64,000 nucleotides of DNA, from the NCBI GenBank assembly GCA_009760855.2, contig WPIO01000072.1, positions 602,501 through 666,500 of the forward strand. Reading direction: 5' to 3'. The stretch comes from Cristatella mucedo. Taxonomy: Eukaryota > Bryozoa > Phylactolaemata > Cristatellidae. Shown piece by piece: positions 46,836 through 59,100 of this stretch (the first letter of the stretch is position 1; each line of letters begins with the position of its first letter). The notes beneath the pieces are model-generated. The model was not told where the DNA came from. It saw only the letters and a list, made by a program, of their open reading frames with translations, and made no database searches. A program made the position numbers and the translations under genes.

Positions 46836-49800
46836 GTAGGTATTTCGAGGGCCGTACGATTGAGAGATGGCTGCTGCTTATGCCAAGTTCGTAGCTGAAA
46901 ACCCCAGCCCCAACAGATATTCGATAAAGCGAAGTGCAATGAAAAACCGCTCGCTTGTTTGGCTTATTCTTTCCACGCAGCCTTATTATTCTACGCGGAG
47001 GGGCTTTCTGTCAATAGCATAGTGCGCTCGTTAGTGCCGTTCGTCCCTCGGTTTGCACACCTCTCTTCGCATGGACGCGTGTGCTTTATTCAAGAGTGCG
47101 CGCTTGCACGAGTGCTCAGTCGGAAGATCGTGCTAATTTGAACAAGTTTTTTGCAGTCACCTGTAGTGAGTTGGTGAGAACTATCACTGACAATCGTAAG
47201 GAGTATTTGACAGATGCAGGATAGCCGTAGCCGATAGTTCGAACTCCTCCCCCTATATCGCTGCGCTCCCATAATAAAAAAGTTAAAGAAAATACTAGCT
47301 GATTAAACAGCGTCTTTTTGTATAGCGACAGAAGAGCCTTTACGGCTATCACTACCGCTTGCAGTGGCGATAAAGAATCACCCACCACAGGAATCGAACC
47401 CACGACAAGCAACGTGTGCAACGTGAAAGCAACGCCTTACCTAGTGTGCCATCACGGCTCACCAATCAAGCATTCGCACGTTAAAAAAATTATTCTTGCG
47501 TACTTGAGTCCTCCTTATCTCACGGTACTGTAGAGAACCTACGTACTGTCCATGTTTTGATGACAAGCGGTACATGTGATATCAAGTCGTAATCTGCCCC
47601 TTGCAGAACTCTGGCGACACTCGCTAATAGCCACAACGACGCTGCCGTTGCTGAATATCAGCAATTATCAACTAAGCTTTTGCTCTGACACTGTTTCTTT
47701 CTTGAGTACTCGTGATTTTTCATGATGATTTTGTACCTTGCCATTTTATATAGCTCTGGTTGTAGCAGCTGCCCAAACAATTTTAAGTCAATAATCTCGT
47801 CAGACCCTGTGGACCAGTGAGCTGTTTGCAGTGCATAGAAGCAGATTTTTAGCCTCTAAAAGCAAAGTTAAAGGAATCGCAGTACAGCTGTCAGGTAAGC
47901 TTGAGCGTGAAAAGTGCCCTTTGATGGTAAAATGGTTCTACTGGCTCACGAAATGTTGCTCCTCGTGCACGGTTAAGGAAGAAATTATTTGCTGCTATTA
48001 GTATTGCTGCTCTTAGTTGCTTGTCAGAAAATGTTCTGGTAAAGCAATTTTTCAGCTTTCTGATTTGAGTAATACCATAGATGAGAGAGCATAATCAGTG
48101 CTCATGGATGCAGAGCGATGCTGTGCAGGATCTTCGGAATTAATAATCAGGAATGAGCCGAGCTGGTTTGGTCCAGCAGTTAAGGTGCTCGCCCCGACCA
48201 AGATCTGGCTGAGGTCGTGGGCTCGAGCCTCGAGGCATATGTGAAGCGCGTGAATAAAGATTAAGTTCTCTTTGGGTGCTATACAAATGAATTATATGTA
48301 TATATATAACCTTTTTTGCATCTATGTTGATGGGATTATATGCTTCCGGAGTTGCGAGTGTGTCGAGCTGACTCCCGGTGTAGGCAGCTTACAGCTCATC
48401 AAGTTAAATAAGGCACTGCTGATCTTTTGGTTAGAGCCTGCAAAATAGCTTAGGTGAAACGATCTATTCGATCGTGTTTCCTTTGCAGCAAATTTAAAGC
48501 ACCTAGGAAGAGATTTGAGTTCTCTGAGGGTGCTTTATCAAGTGTATTATTATTATTGCTATTATTATTATCGAACCCACTCAAGTCCCCGATGCATGGG
48601 AACATTTTTCAGTTGTCTTATAAGAGAAGTGATGCATTTGAGTGATCTCGGCCCGAGTACTGTAGACACAGCATGAAACTGTGTTGACCATCGGCATAGA
48701 ATATTATCATGAGGTTGCAGGCAGACAGTATGGACTTTAATGTAATGTCACCTTTACCACAATTAGTATCCCTGGCTTCGAAGTAAAATCTGTTCTACCA
48801 GCATTAAGAGACTTTTTCTTGTTGTAAATCAGTGACATCCAGCTCGGCTTTCATGCTATCCCTCAGGGATGCACCGTTATATGACATCGAGACCACATTG
48901 CCTAGCTTATTTTTTTGGGTGACATCGATGTCCTCATGGTAGCATTATGTGTGCTACATGCTGCAATTTTTCTGCATCGATCTGTACAATGGAAGTCTCA
49001 AATTTTGAAATGCAGGTCGACCATTTTGGTTATACCAGCAAGGATATGTTTCTCATGCGATATCTGTACAATGACTCGTACTGGGATACGAACGGTGGTC
49101 CCATTTTCTTCTACACTGGCAATGAAGGTGACATTGAAGTGTTCTGTGAAAACACGGTTAGTTTTGCTCCTTTTTATTGCTGCTGCTGCTGCAGAGGTGC
49201 CTAGTACTGAGGCACCTGGTGCTTGGAACTCACTTTACTTTGGCCCGTCCTCGTTGCAGGGGTTCATGTGGGACATTGCACCACAGTTCAAGGCCTTGAT
49301 CGTGTTTGCCGAGCACCGATACTATGGTAAGAGTATGCCCTATGGTAACGACTCGTATAAGGTGAGTCCTCGGTCAGTCTGCCTGAGCATCGGTCGCTTT
49401 TGGGCCTGCAGTTTCGTTGCACTGCAATCTGTTGGTGTAGGCAACCATCTTAGTTGTGACCGCCACTGCAGGATCCAGCCCACCTGGGCTTTCTGACCTC
49501 GGAGCAAGCCCTCGCCGACTACGCCGTGTTCATTCAGTGGATCAAGAGTGGCAAATGGGGCGGCAAGCCGGGTGCTCAGAATAGCCCCGTGATTGTGTTT
49601 GGCGGCTCTTATGGTGGCATGCTGGCTGCCTGGTTCAGAATGAAATATCCTCATCTTGCCGATGGGTATTGCAACCGCAGCGGCTTCGGCAGCATGAAGT
49701 CATTTGTTTGGCAGCTGAGTGGCTAGTTTCTCCCACTGCTAACCATGCTTGTCCACGTGCATAATATGCGTGCATAATGCTGCCCGATTACCTAAAGTGC

Positions 49801-52800
49801 ATGGCCTCCGGTTTCTTGACTCCTCTTGCTGCCAACCTTATCCTAGGCTTATGCAAAGTCCTTGCTGCTTGGCGACAGCACACACCACTAATAAACCGCC
49901 AGCCTCTCCATGCTTGGCGTGCTGCCGGTTGTCTGAAGATGCTTTGACGATATTGGAAAGCATGATACGATATGTGGGAGTTGCCATCAAACGCGACGTG
50001 TTGTGTCAAACTGTGTGCAGCATATACCTGCATTTATCACACGATCGCCGAATCTTGACATAGGAGGGATTATATTTTGGATGGACAGCTTGAATTGCCT
50101 GCAGTTGCTGCACTCATGGCCACCTGCGGATGCACAGAAGCTCTGTTGTACACTAATGTCTTGTGTACAATCCAAGCAGCTCTTGATCAATGCTGTGGCA
50201 AGCATGCTGCTCAATTTAGTTTCCTTGATCCAAGTATCCATGTGACTTCGAAATGAGCTTTAGCGCTCACTTCCACAACTTTCTTGCAAATGCCCTCTTC
50301 TTCTGTCCTCCTGCCGGGTGTGGCAATTCCTGCCCAGCCGTTCTAAGCTGGTGCTTTTATATTAAAAAGTTCTTTGCCCTCAACCTAAACCAACTAAGTG
50401 CTCAAAGTGACTTATTTCAGCCTTAAGTTTAGGGTTTTCTGTGAGGATGAGTTTGGCTTTATAGTCATTTAATTTAAGGAAGCTGGCTGTCACCTAGGAT
50501 CTATTATCTGCGAGGCCAGAGTGCAGTTTTCCAATTGCATTAGCTGATTCTGAGGGCCTAAATGATAAGTAAAGCTGGGTGCTATCGTCATTGAAGTTAT
50601 TGTCTAGGTCGTGGTTCTGCATAACTGCTCGAGAGGTGCTGTATTAATGGAGAGCAGCAATGGACCGAGAACAGACCCTTGTGGAGCCCTGTGGGACTTA
50701 TTTCAGGTGGATGAAGCTAGATTGTTACACACTCGGACTTGATATGGCCGAAAATGTATGATTTAAATCAAACTAGAGTATCTTTGGCTGGGTCGGTCGT
50801 TCTTAATCTCGAGAAGAATTTAATGATTGGTGTCAACAACTGCTAGCAGGTTCATTTAAGGTGCTGCTGGGCTCGTTGCTTGCTTGATGTCATTAGCTAC
50901 ATGGAAGAGACCTGCTTCACTAGAATGGTATCTCCCCCGACTGCAGCCGTTCCTATTCATGTGTCGTGTAGCAACAGTTTTTAGGAGAGCCATTAGCAAA
51001 AGAATTGAGAAGCAATCATGGGCTAGATAGCTAGAGTGGAATATATTAAAAGCTGGTAATTAGCTTGAGCCACGGAAATCAATCGGATGATGCAATTTGA
51101 ATGTCTCTGGAGCAACCTCCTAGTCTAGTGAAGCGGTCAATAAAGCTTGACGTATGGCATGACTAATGTTGTCTACCAATAATAACCTGCAAGTGATTGA
51201 ACTCTCTTTTTTAGCCTTAATCGTTGTACCCACATCTGAGTAACTTTAGACAGTTAGTTCTTAATGAGATGTTATGGTTGTAGCTAGCTGTGATAAGAAA
51301 AACCCAGTTCTTTGGCATCAGCTAGAAATTCTCTGCAGGCTGTCTTGGCCTATTCGAGTTGTGTTAAATCATACGAAGGTGCATGCAGTGTGAGTATCCC
51401 AGTATGATTGAACGCAATTTGAATGCGTCTCTCCAGCAATATGCCTGTTACAATCATTCGTATGAGCATACCTGATTTAAGATTGCTTTAGGTATGGCAT
51501 CTACAATCATTAGCCGTCAAGTCGTGTATCATCTCGTGTAAAAAAGCACGTGCTAATGACTGTTTCTTTATAGCGCCATTGCTGCCTCAGCACCCATATG
51601 GCAGTTTGAGGGTTTCACTCCATGTGAGGTGTACAATCAAATAGTGACTGGCGATTTTCGTCGCTATGGGGACACGTGCGTGGAAAATGTACGGGCGTCG
51701 TGGGCGGCCATTGATGCCGTTGCAGCCAAAGGAGGTAGGTCCCGGCTGCTGCGGCGCACAATGTGGTTGCATTTTGCGTGATTGAATGTTTTGTGTGAAG
51801 CCGATGCGTATCCTGCCTGCACGAAGTACACTCCTGTGTAGTAGAGCTCGAACCGGGGGAGCAGAGAACCTCTGCCGGTAGCTACCCTCGTGCAGCTCTT
51901 GTCACAAAGGAGGATTGCCAGGCGAGGGGTCACGGCCACCATCAGCTCTCCACCACCTGCTGACCTCGAGAGCTTGGCCCTCGGGTTGCTGCGCATCGGC
52001 CTGCGCTCGATTTGGAATGCCTGAAGTCGCCCTCTCTCTCTCTCTCTCTCTCCCTCTTTCAGATGCCGGCCTACAATACCTGTCGAGTACGTTCCGCACG
52101 TGCTCGCCTCTGAAGACCAAAGCCGACGTCGACACGCTCAAGGGCTTCATATCGAATGCTTGGGGCAACATTGCCATGGTCGAATACCCCTACGCCACCA
52201 ATTTCCTCAATCCACTTCCTGCCTGGCCTATTGGTGTACGTACGTTGTTTCTTCAAGTTGCATTTCTGCCCCACCCGGCCGGTCGTCTTCGTAGCCGCTT
52301 ACTCGTGCCTCTGGTGGCAGTTGCTTAGCGGGCAAGTGCGCTCGAGCAGGTCATCTGGTAGATAATCTAGCAGAGTGAGAGATGCAGACGTGATTGGAGC
52401 GATGCGCTGATTTTGTGCGGCTCCTATATTTTAGGTGGGCAGAGAGCATTCATCGCTTTCCGGAATTCCACCGGCAATATCCAAACTGTTAACAGAGACC
52501 GGCTGCAGGCGAAACCACGCTGACCGTGCCTCCACCCACCCCTGCGTGCTGCCTTTGCGGGACCTCTTTGAGCAGTCAGAGCCTGCTTATTTAATATGTA
52601 ACTCTCAGAAGGCTGTATCCAGCAAATTGTAGTGATCCGTGCTCACTTCTGCCAGCAACGGGGCTAAATTAGTGGTAAGTCATTTTATTAGTGCCCTATT
52701 ATATATTAAATCTATTTCTAGCCGCTGTAAATATGCCAGAAAGGAAGCGTGCCTGTTGGTTAGGGGTAAAATGCAGAGTTTCAGTGCACCGAAGCACACC

Positions 52801-55800
52801 AGGGACACTCATTTGCAGACAGAGCAAGTGTTTTTTGGAGCAGTGGGTGCCTTTTTTAAATGTCTCGACAAGTGACGAGAAATCGCATCGTCATCAGTCT
52901 TCATTGAGTTCCTGGATTTGAGAGTGACTGACGACACATTCTACCAGAGGATTACAAGTTGGATAGCAGCAAAGCTCTGTGGCCTGAATCAGACGAAGTG
53001 TAAGTTATGCGATGTGAAGCTTGACTGGAGTTTTCATATTGTCTGGCAGGAGCGATAGCTCATACAGGCGAGCAAGAAGAGACAGGATCGTGTAGGCGCA
53101 GTGTGCTGCTGCTTGATCTGGAGCCAGTGAGCCACTTTGTGCGATGTAGCAATTGCAACGTTCACTGCAGACAAGCCTCGGTGCCGAGTTTTCACCCACT
53201 ATAATTACTTTAGTCTATGGGCAGCGACACCTATAAAGACGAGTGACAGCAGTAAAGTAGGAGTTTCAGAAAGAAAAATATGGGCGAGCGTAGCTATTGT
53301 ATCCTCGTGTAAGCAAGCCTGGATTGCTAGCATGTTACGCAGCCGAATGATGCTGACTTGACTATGGAGCTGATATGCTCATCTAGTAAAAGGTAATTTT
53401 GGAACAGGACACTACGATTTCGTTCAGAGGCTACAGGGGATAATAATAATAATAATAATAATAATAATGCCTTTGATCAAGCGCCCTCAGAGAACTCAAT
53501 CTCTTTCTAGGCGCTTCACATTTGCTGCAAAAGGAAAGTCTGCCAGAGCCCATTTTAGTGGCTGGTTTTTCTTTTGAGGAGTGCTAATACGTTTGCCCAT
53601 AACTCGCAAGTTGGTTTTATCTTCATTCAATTTTAGAAAGGTTGTTGCCATCCAAAGATAAACGTTAGAAGCGCACGCTGCAGGGGAGTAGAGAGAACTT
53701 GAGGTGCTGGAAGGTAGGAAGGGGTCTATAGCTTTGTTTAACCTGCATAAAATGAAAGCCTAGATTTTGCTTGGCTGATTCTTCGGTAAGAGAGAGTGAG
53801 TATAGATTGTTAAAAGAGGTGGAATAAGTCATCGAATAACTTTATTTTCTGATTAGATGTGCATAGACAGTACCGCTCTGAAGTGAATGCTGTTGCAGAC
53901 ATTGACGATTTCTGTAGAACCTGACTAATCTAAAGATTTAGCAGCCCCTCAAACGTACAACAGGAACTTGGTTTACTTGTCAATTTGAAACAAAATTGAA
54001 CTGGTAATGTATGACTTTCACAGGGGGGGACTAGGAAGACGTGGCCCTTCGAGAGCTGGAAAGCTTGAGTTCAGACAGCCTCAAGGAAGAAAGCGATATC
54101 GATATAAATGGCATACACTAATAATAGTAATGGCATAAATTAGTGGCAAGCAGCTGCTGCTACTCCTCTTTGCCTGCTCTGCATTACTTCAAGTAAAATC
54201 GGCTCGGCAGCGCGATGCTGCCGATGACGTCTCGGTCGAGCATACTCATGACAATTAGGAGAGTTATTGGCATAACACTCTTTCTCCCTCCCCAGAATCT
54301 GAGCTGGTGCCCGCCCTTTTTGGAAGAGCAGAATTTTATTGAAATCTAGTTCTCACACCAACATTGCTCCTCTGTGCTTTGCTTTACTGCTTTACAGGTG
54401 CCCTTGATTTTTTTCTTGAGTTATCTTAAAAGTTGCATTTATCCAGTTTGCGGTGAGATAACAGGTTGTCTTTTGCCATCTGAAGACTGCTTGAGCTCGT
54501 TGTTTATAGTGGAGGTATCAAATTATTAAGCGAACGGTGTGGTTAGGGTGTGCTGGGTGGTCAAAAGAATTGAATGCAAAGATCTATGGAGCAAGGGGGT
54601 GAGAATCCATACGAGATATGGCAGCTTTAACTGGCGCAGTGGGCAGTGATAGGCTGAGCAAGTAGCGATGTTTTTTTCTTTTTGCTGGTTTTTATTTATT
54701 TTGATGTATTTTGCATCAGATGCATCAGAGACACCGGCCTATCGAGGATGACGTCCAACCTGAGTTCAAACCTTGGCCTGGCCACTGTCAGCCTATGAGT
54801 GGGAGGCTGTAGGGCATGTCAGGCGACCCTGCCACCCAATGCGGTCCTTCGGATCGCTTTAGTAGGAATAGGGTCTGCTGGCCCCATCTCACTTGTGCCT
54901 TTCATCCGAGATGAAGTAGGGGTATTTTTCAGAGGCGGGCTTCCTTTAAGATGGCAAGCTTCAATTGCAGCTGCTCATGAGTAAAAGAAGTAGGAGCAGC
55001 AGCAGCACTGTACCCCATTGATGCAGCTGCTTGATACTGGCGTCGCGGTCCGCACACTGCTGGTCCTCAACTGCAATGCTGAGCATATGGCACCGCGACT
55101 CAGCACAGCTTACCCAACGGCGCAGCCGGTGTGGACGTGTATCCCTCATTTGCCCGGTGACTGTTTATCGAGCGATGGATTTAAATCTGTTTGGCAATTT
55201 GAGACTGCTTTGTGAGCTGAGTTCTTATGGCTCACATCAATGGTGGTAGAGGTCGTTGGTTCAGCTCCTGGTGGTGAACAATTTTTGTCTTCGTTCATTC
55301 TAAAAAATATTAGCCGATTTAACAGTCTCTTTTGTATAGCAGCAGAAGAGCCTTAACGGCTCTACTATCACCTGCAGTTGGTGAAAGTGGATCTCCCACT
55401 TAAGGATTTGAACCCACAACCTCGGTCGTGAAGAGCAAGCACCTTATCTCCTGGGCTGCTATGATCTATTACTAGCGTTAGGTCCCCCTATTGAACTGTT
55501 TAGCACTTTATGATCATGTGTTTCATTCTCGTCTTTGCCTTTAGGCAAATTGCCAACACGGACAAGTTGCTCTGCAACATTTGCTGGTGACGGGCCCTGC
55601 TGCCCTGTTAGTAGGCCAGCGATTGCTTATTGTTCGTCAGCGGTATTGTGCACACGTTATAGGAGGTCTGCAAGCAACTGTCGCAGCCGTACCAAGGAAG
55701 CGATCTGGTTGCAGCCACATACAATGCGGTCAATATATTCTATAACTACACTGGCCAAGTTCAAGACTGTTATGATATTCTCGAACCGCCAGGGCCGATT

Positions 55801-56159
55801 GGCGACGATGGCTGGAATTACCAGGTAGGCTTGTCTGGTGCTAAGTGCGCCGGATTGATGTTATTGATTGCAGCCACACGCACACCTTACAACCTTATGA
55901 TGCGATGCAGCATCCTCGACGCGAAGGTGTGCCATCGATCATTGTGGAGATTCCGGCATGGCGATGCCACTGCTGTCGTTTCTTTAGGAAAAGAGGAGCT
56001 AGTTGATTGGCCTGAGATGACCCGTGAGCACAAGGGGGTGTAGTGTTACTATGGCAGATCTAAGGAGTCTCACGGATCTAAGGATCTCAGGAGGTCCAAG
56101 CCTGGACAAAGGCGATACAAGAGACTGGTTATTCCTTTCAACTGTGTGTGTGTGTGTGT

Positions 56160-56195
<36 letters not shown>

Positions 56196-59100
56196 TGTGT
56201 GTGTGTGTGAGAGAGCTCGGGGAATAACAGGCAATGGGGCAGGGAATGCCCCTAAGTCGGGTAATATAGCTGCATCGGGTAATATCTAGTACATTAATAT
56301 AATTCATTTATATAGCGCCCCAAGAGAACTTAATCTCTATTCAGGCGCTTCACATATGCCTCGGGGCTCGAGCCCACGACTTCAGCCAGACCTTGGTCGG
56401 GGCGAGCACCTTAACCGCTAGGCCAAACCAGCTCGTTAATGGTAGCATACTTAGCTGGGCCAATTACCTAACCATTGGCCCCAGCTGAGGCATCGCGTTA
56501 ATTACAATAGCAGCTAGCACACACAACAGGGGCAGATCCTGCTTCAGCAGTTCCGCTTGTTGTGTAAGGGCTCATCCACTGCAGGCCTTTTGTTTCAGGT
56601 CAAAGGAAGAGCTTTTAGTTTGTGTGTGAGCAGATCGATCTTGAGCCACCATAGATCATTTAGCAAAGGGGAACATGTAGTTGGATTTCTTTGATTTAAC
56701 TACCAATCTAGTAGTCGCATTGATCATTGATTGAAGCTGCAGAGTCTTAAGGGGCGTTCGTCGATAGCTTTAGAAAAAGTGAAGAGCAGTCAGTCACTGA
56801 GAGCTCTTGAAGCCTGCAAGATTATTTCAGATAAACCAGCAACATCTTCCTTGATAAGTAGCTCTTGATCCCAGTACTGCAGCAAATGTCGAACTGGCTG
56901 TACAAGCTGCGTTGCAAATAATCTTGTAAACCTCGTGGTGGTCGTCAAAGTGTAATGCGCCTAGAAAGAGATTGAGTTCTCTGAGGGCGCTTTATCAAGT
57001 GCATTATTATTATTATTAAAGAGGACACCAAGCTTGCAAGCATTCGACGACTATCGTGCTGGTGTGAATGGGGGTCCCATGGGACAGATGCCGACTTGGC
57101 TATCCGAGAGGATTTTTGCTACCCGCAGCGTTGGGGGAGGCTAGTAATTCACATCAGCAGCAGACGATCCGCTCAAGCTGGCAGTGGATGGCAGTGACTT
57201 TAGAAGCTCGTAATGTGGAAACGAGAGGCATCGCCAGTACTCGATCATTTATTCCTGGATGACAGGAGAGCCTAAACTTTGGCCAAGTGAGGGGTGAGAT
57301 AGAGGTTGACCCAAGTGGACCAGGCTTTCTTTGGCCAAATGAAACCCTCGTGCTTCTACCGTGCTTCCCTCCAACAACCGACGGGAGGCTACGTGTCACG
57401 ACGTCTTGGGAGTTGAACCGGGGCAGCAGGCTCTGGAGTGCAAACAAATGGTTGCTACTTTCCAACGTCAGAATGCTGCTGGGGAACTTACTCATTGGTT
57501 TCGACAGACCTACCTGTTGTGACAGGTTGCCGTTCCATCGACGTCGCACAGTCAAACTATTACTAAAAGCAAGGTGCATCCCAGATAAGGATATGTAAGG
57601 TGCTTGCACTTCTTGCATTTAGTGACCACCAAGCTTCGAAGGAATGGCTGCCACACTTTGAGAGTGCACTTACAAAGCAGGTCTTGATACTTAACGGTCG
57701 TAGTAGCATTAGATTGCTCCTGAAGGGCTTATCGCCTTTGATGGGGCTAAAATTGCTTGGGTGATGCACTTTCTATGTACACGGTTGAATCAGTTTCTAG
57801 AGTACGAGGCCGTTGATTTTCAGACGGCGTGATCATATTCAGATCATATTAGAAGGGCTAAAGAGATATTTCTTCTTTGACTAGTCTAAGATGGCTGTCA
57901 TGCTGCATGCCTTCTGCAAGCAGCTGCGGACCTTCCTGAAAAAATGTGTGCCCATTTATTTAGAGACGTCTTAAGAGACCTTCCAGGCAGCTCGAGATTT
58001 CAAGTTGGTTCACTAGAGTGAGTAACTCGTTTTCTTTTTCAGACGGGCCTAGATCAATCCTGCTTGTCGGCAGGTCGCCTAGGCGGTGCACCTTCGGAGC
58101 TGGGCTCAAGCACTGAGGGATTGAGGGATTATTTTTCTAGATTTATTTGCCTTGGGACTTTGGAATGGTTATTTTCTCTTTATATACAGCTTAGCTGTCG
58201 CTATAGGGTTTAAATTATAGGAAAGTGGGCTTTCTGGTAGCGCTAGTTCTGAATCGGTCTTACTAGCGAGAATCAAAACCTGCCGGTGGTCCTCTGGCTA
58301 CGGAATTGCCAAATATATACCTTTAAAACAAGCTTAATAATTTGGTGGAATGGCATAACCTACCGGTACTAGCACTGACAATTCATCTACAGATCCTAAA
58401 ATTTAGCTGCACTGGTCCTTTTTGCTATTGCCTGCCCCACTATTGAAGCCAGATGACCAGATAACAACATTCTGACGATACGTGCTCACAGCACGGGCTT
58501 CCCATCCGACCGACCGCTCGTTTTCTTGTAGGCTTATTTGGAATCTTCTGGGCAACGTCAATCAATAGCAATAATTATATTCCTGCCATAGCATAGTTCA
58601 ACTAAGGAGACGACATCTATAATGGCAATCTATAATTTAGGACGCTAGATTAGGCAGCCCACTGCTGCTGCAGCAGAGACCGCAGCAAGCATCTGGAAAT
58701 TACTAACCTACTCGATTGGACCAATTTTTTTACGAAGGTTTGGACTCCTGTTCGTTTTACCTTAGTTATGCTGCCAAACTCCGTCGACTGCTGTGCATAA
58801 CGTGGGATGACGGTTCTCACCGCCTGAGCTCATTCAGGTAGCTCGGTGGTGTAGCTATGGCTAGCCTTAGGGAAAACCAGTCGAGCTGCTGCTGCATCTC
58901 GCTCCCGTTTACACCAAGAAACATACACTCTGGCAGTCCAAAAAAAGATCGAGCCTTACTCAGGGCACAATGGAGTGGGCCGATATCACGTTGATGTTAC
59001 CTGATTCTGCCTCTGGAAAGATAAAAGTACTTGCGGTAGCCCAGTTAAAAGCATGTCTGTTCCCATGGAACCGTTGGTTGGACAGGCACAGTTTTTAATG

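Noticed and set aside
55535-55828. 97-codon plus frame overlapping PRCP exon 7
   Set aside because: It is in a different frame from the conserved FYNYTGQ segment.
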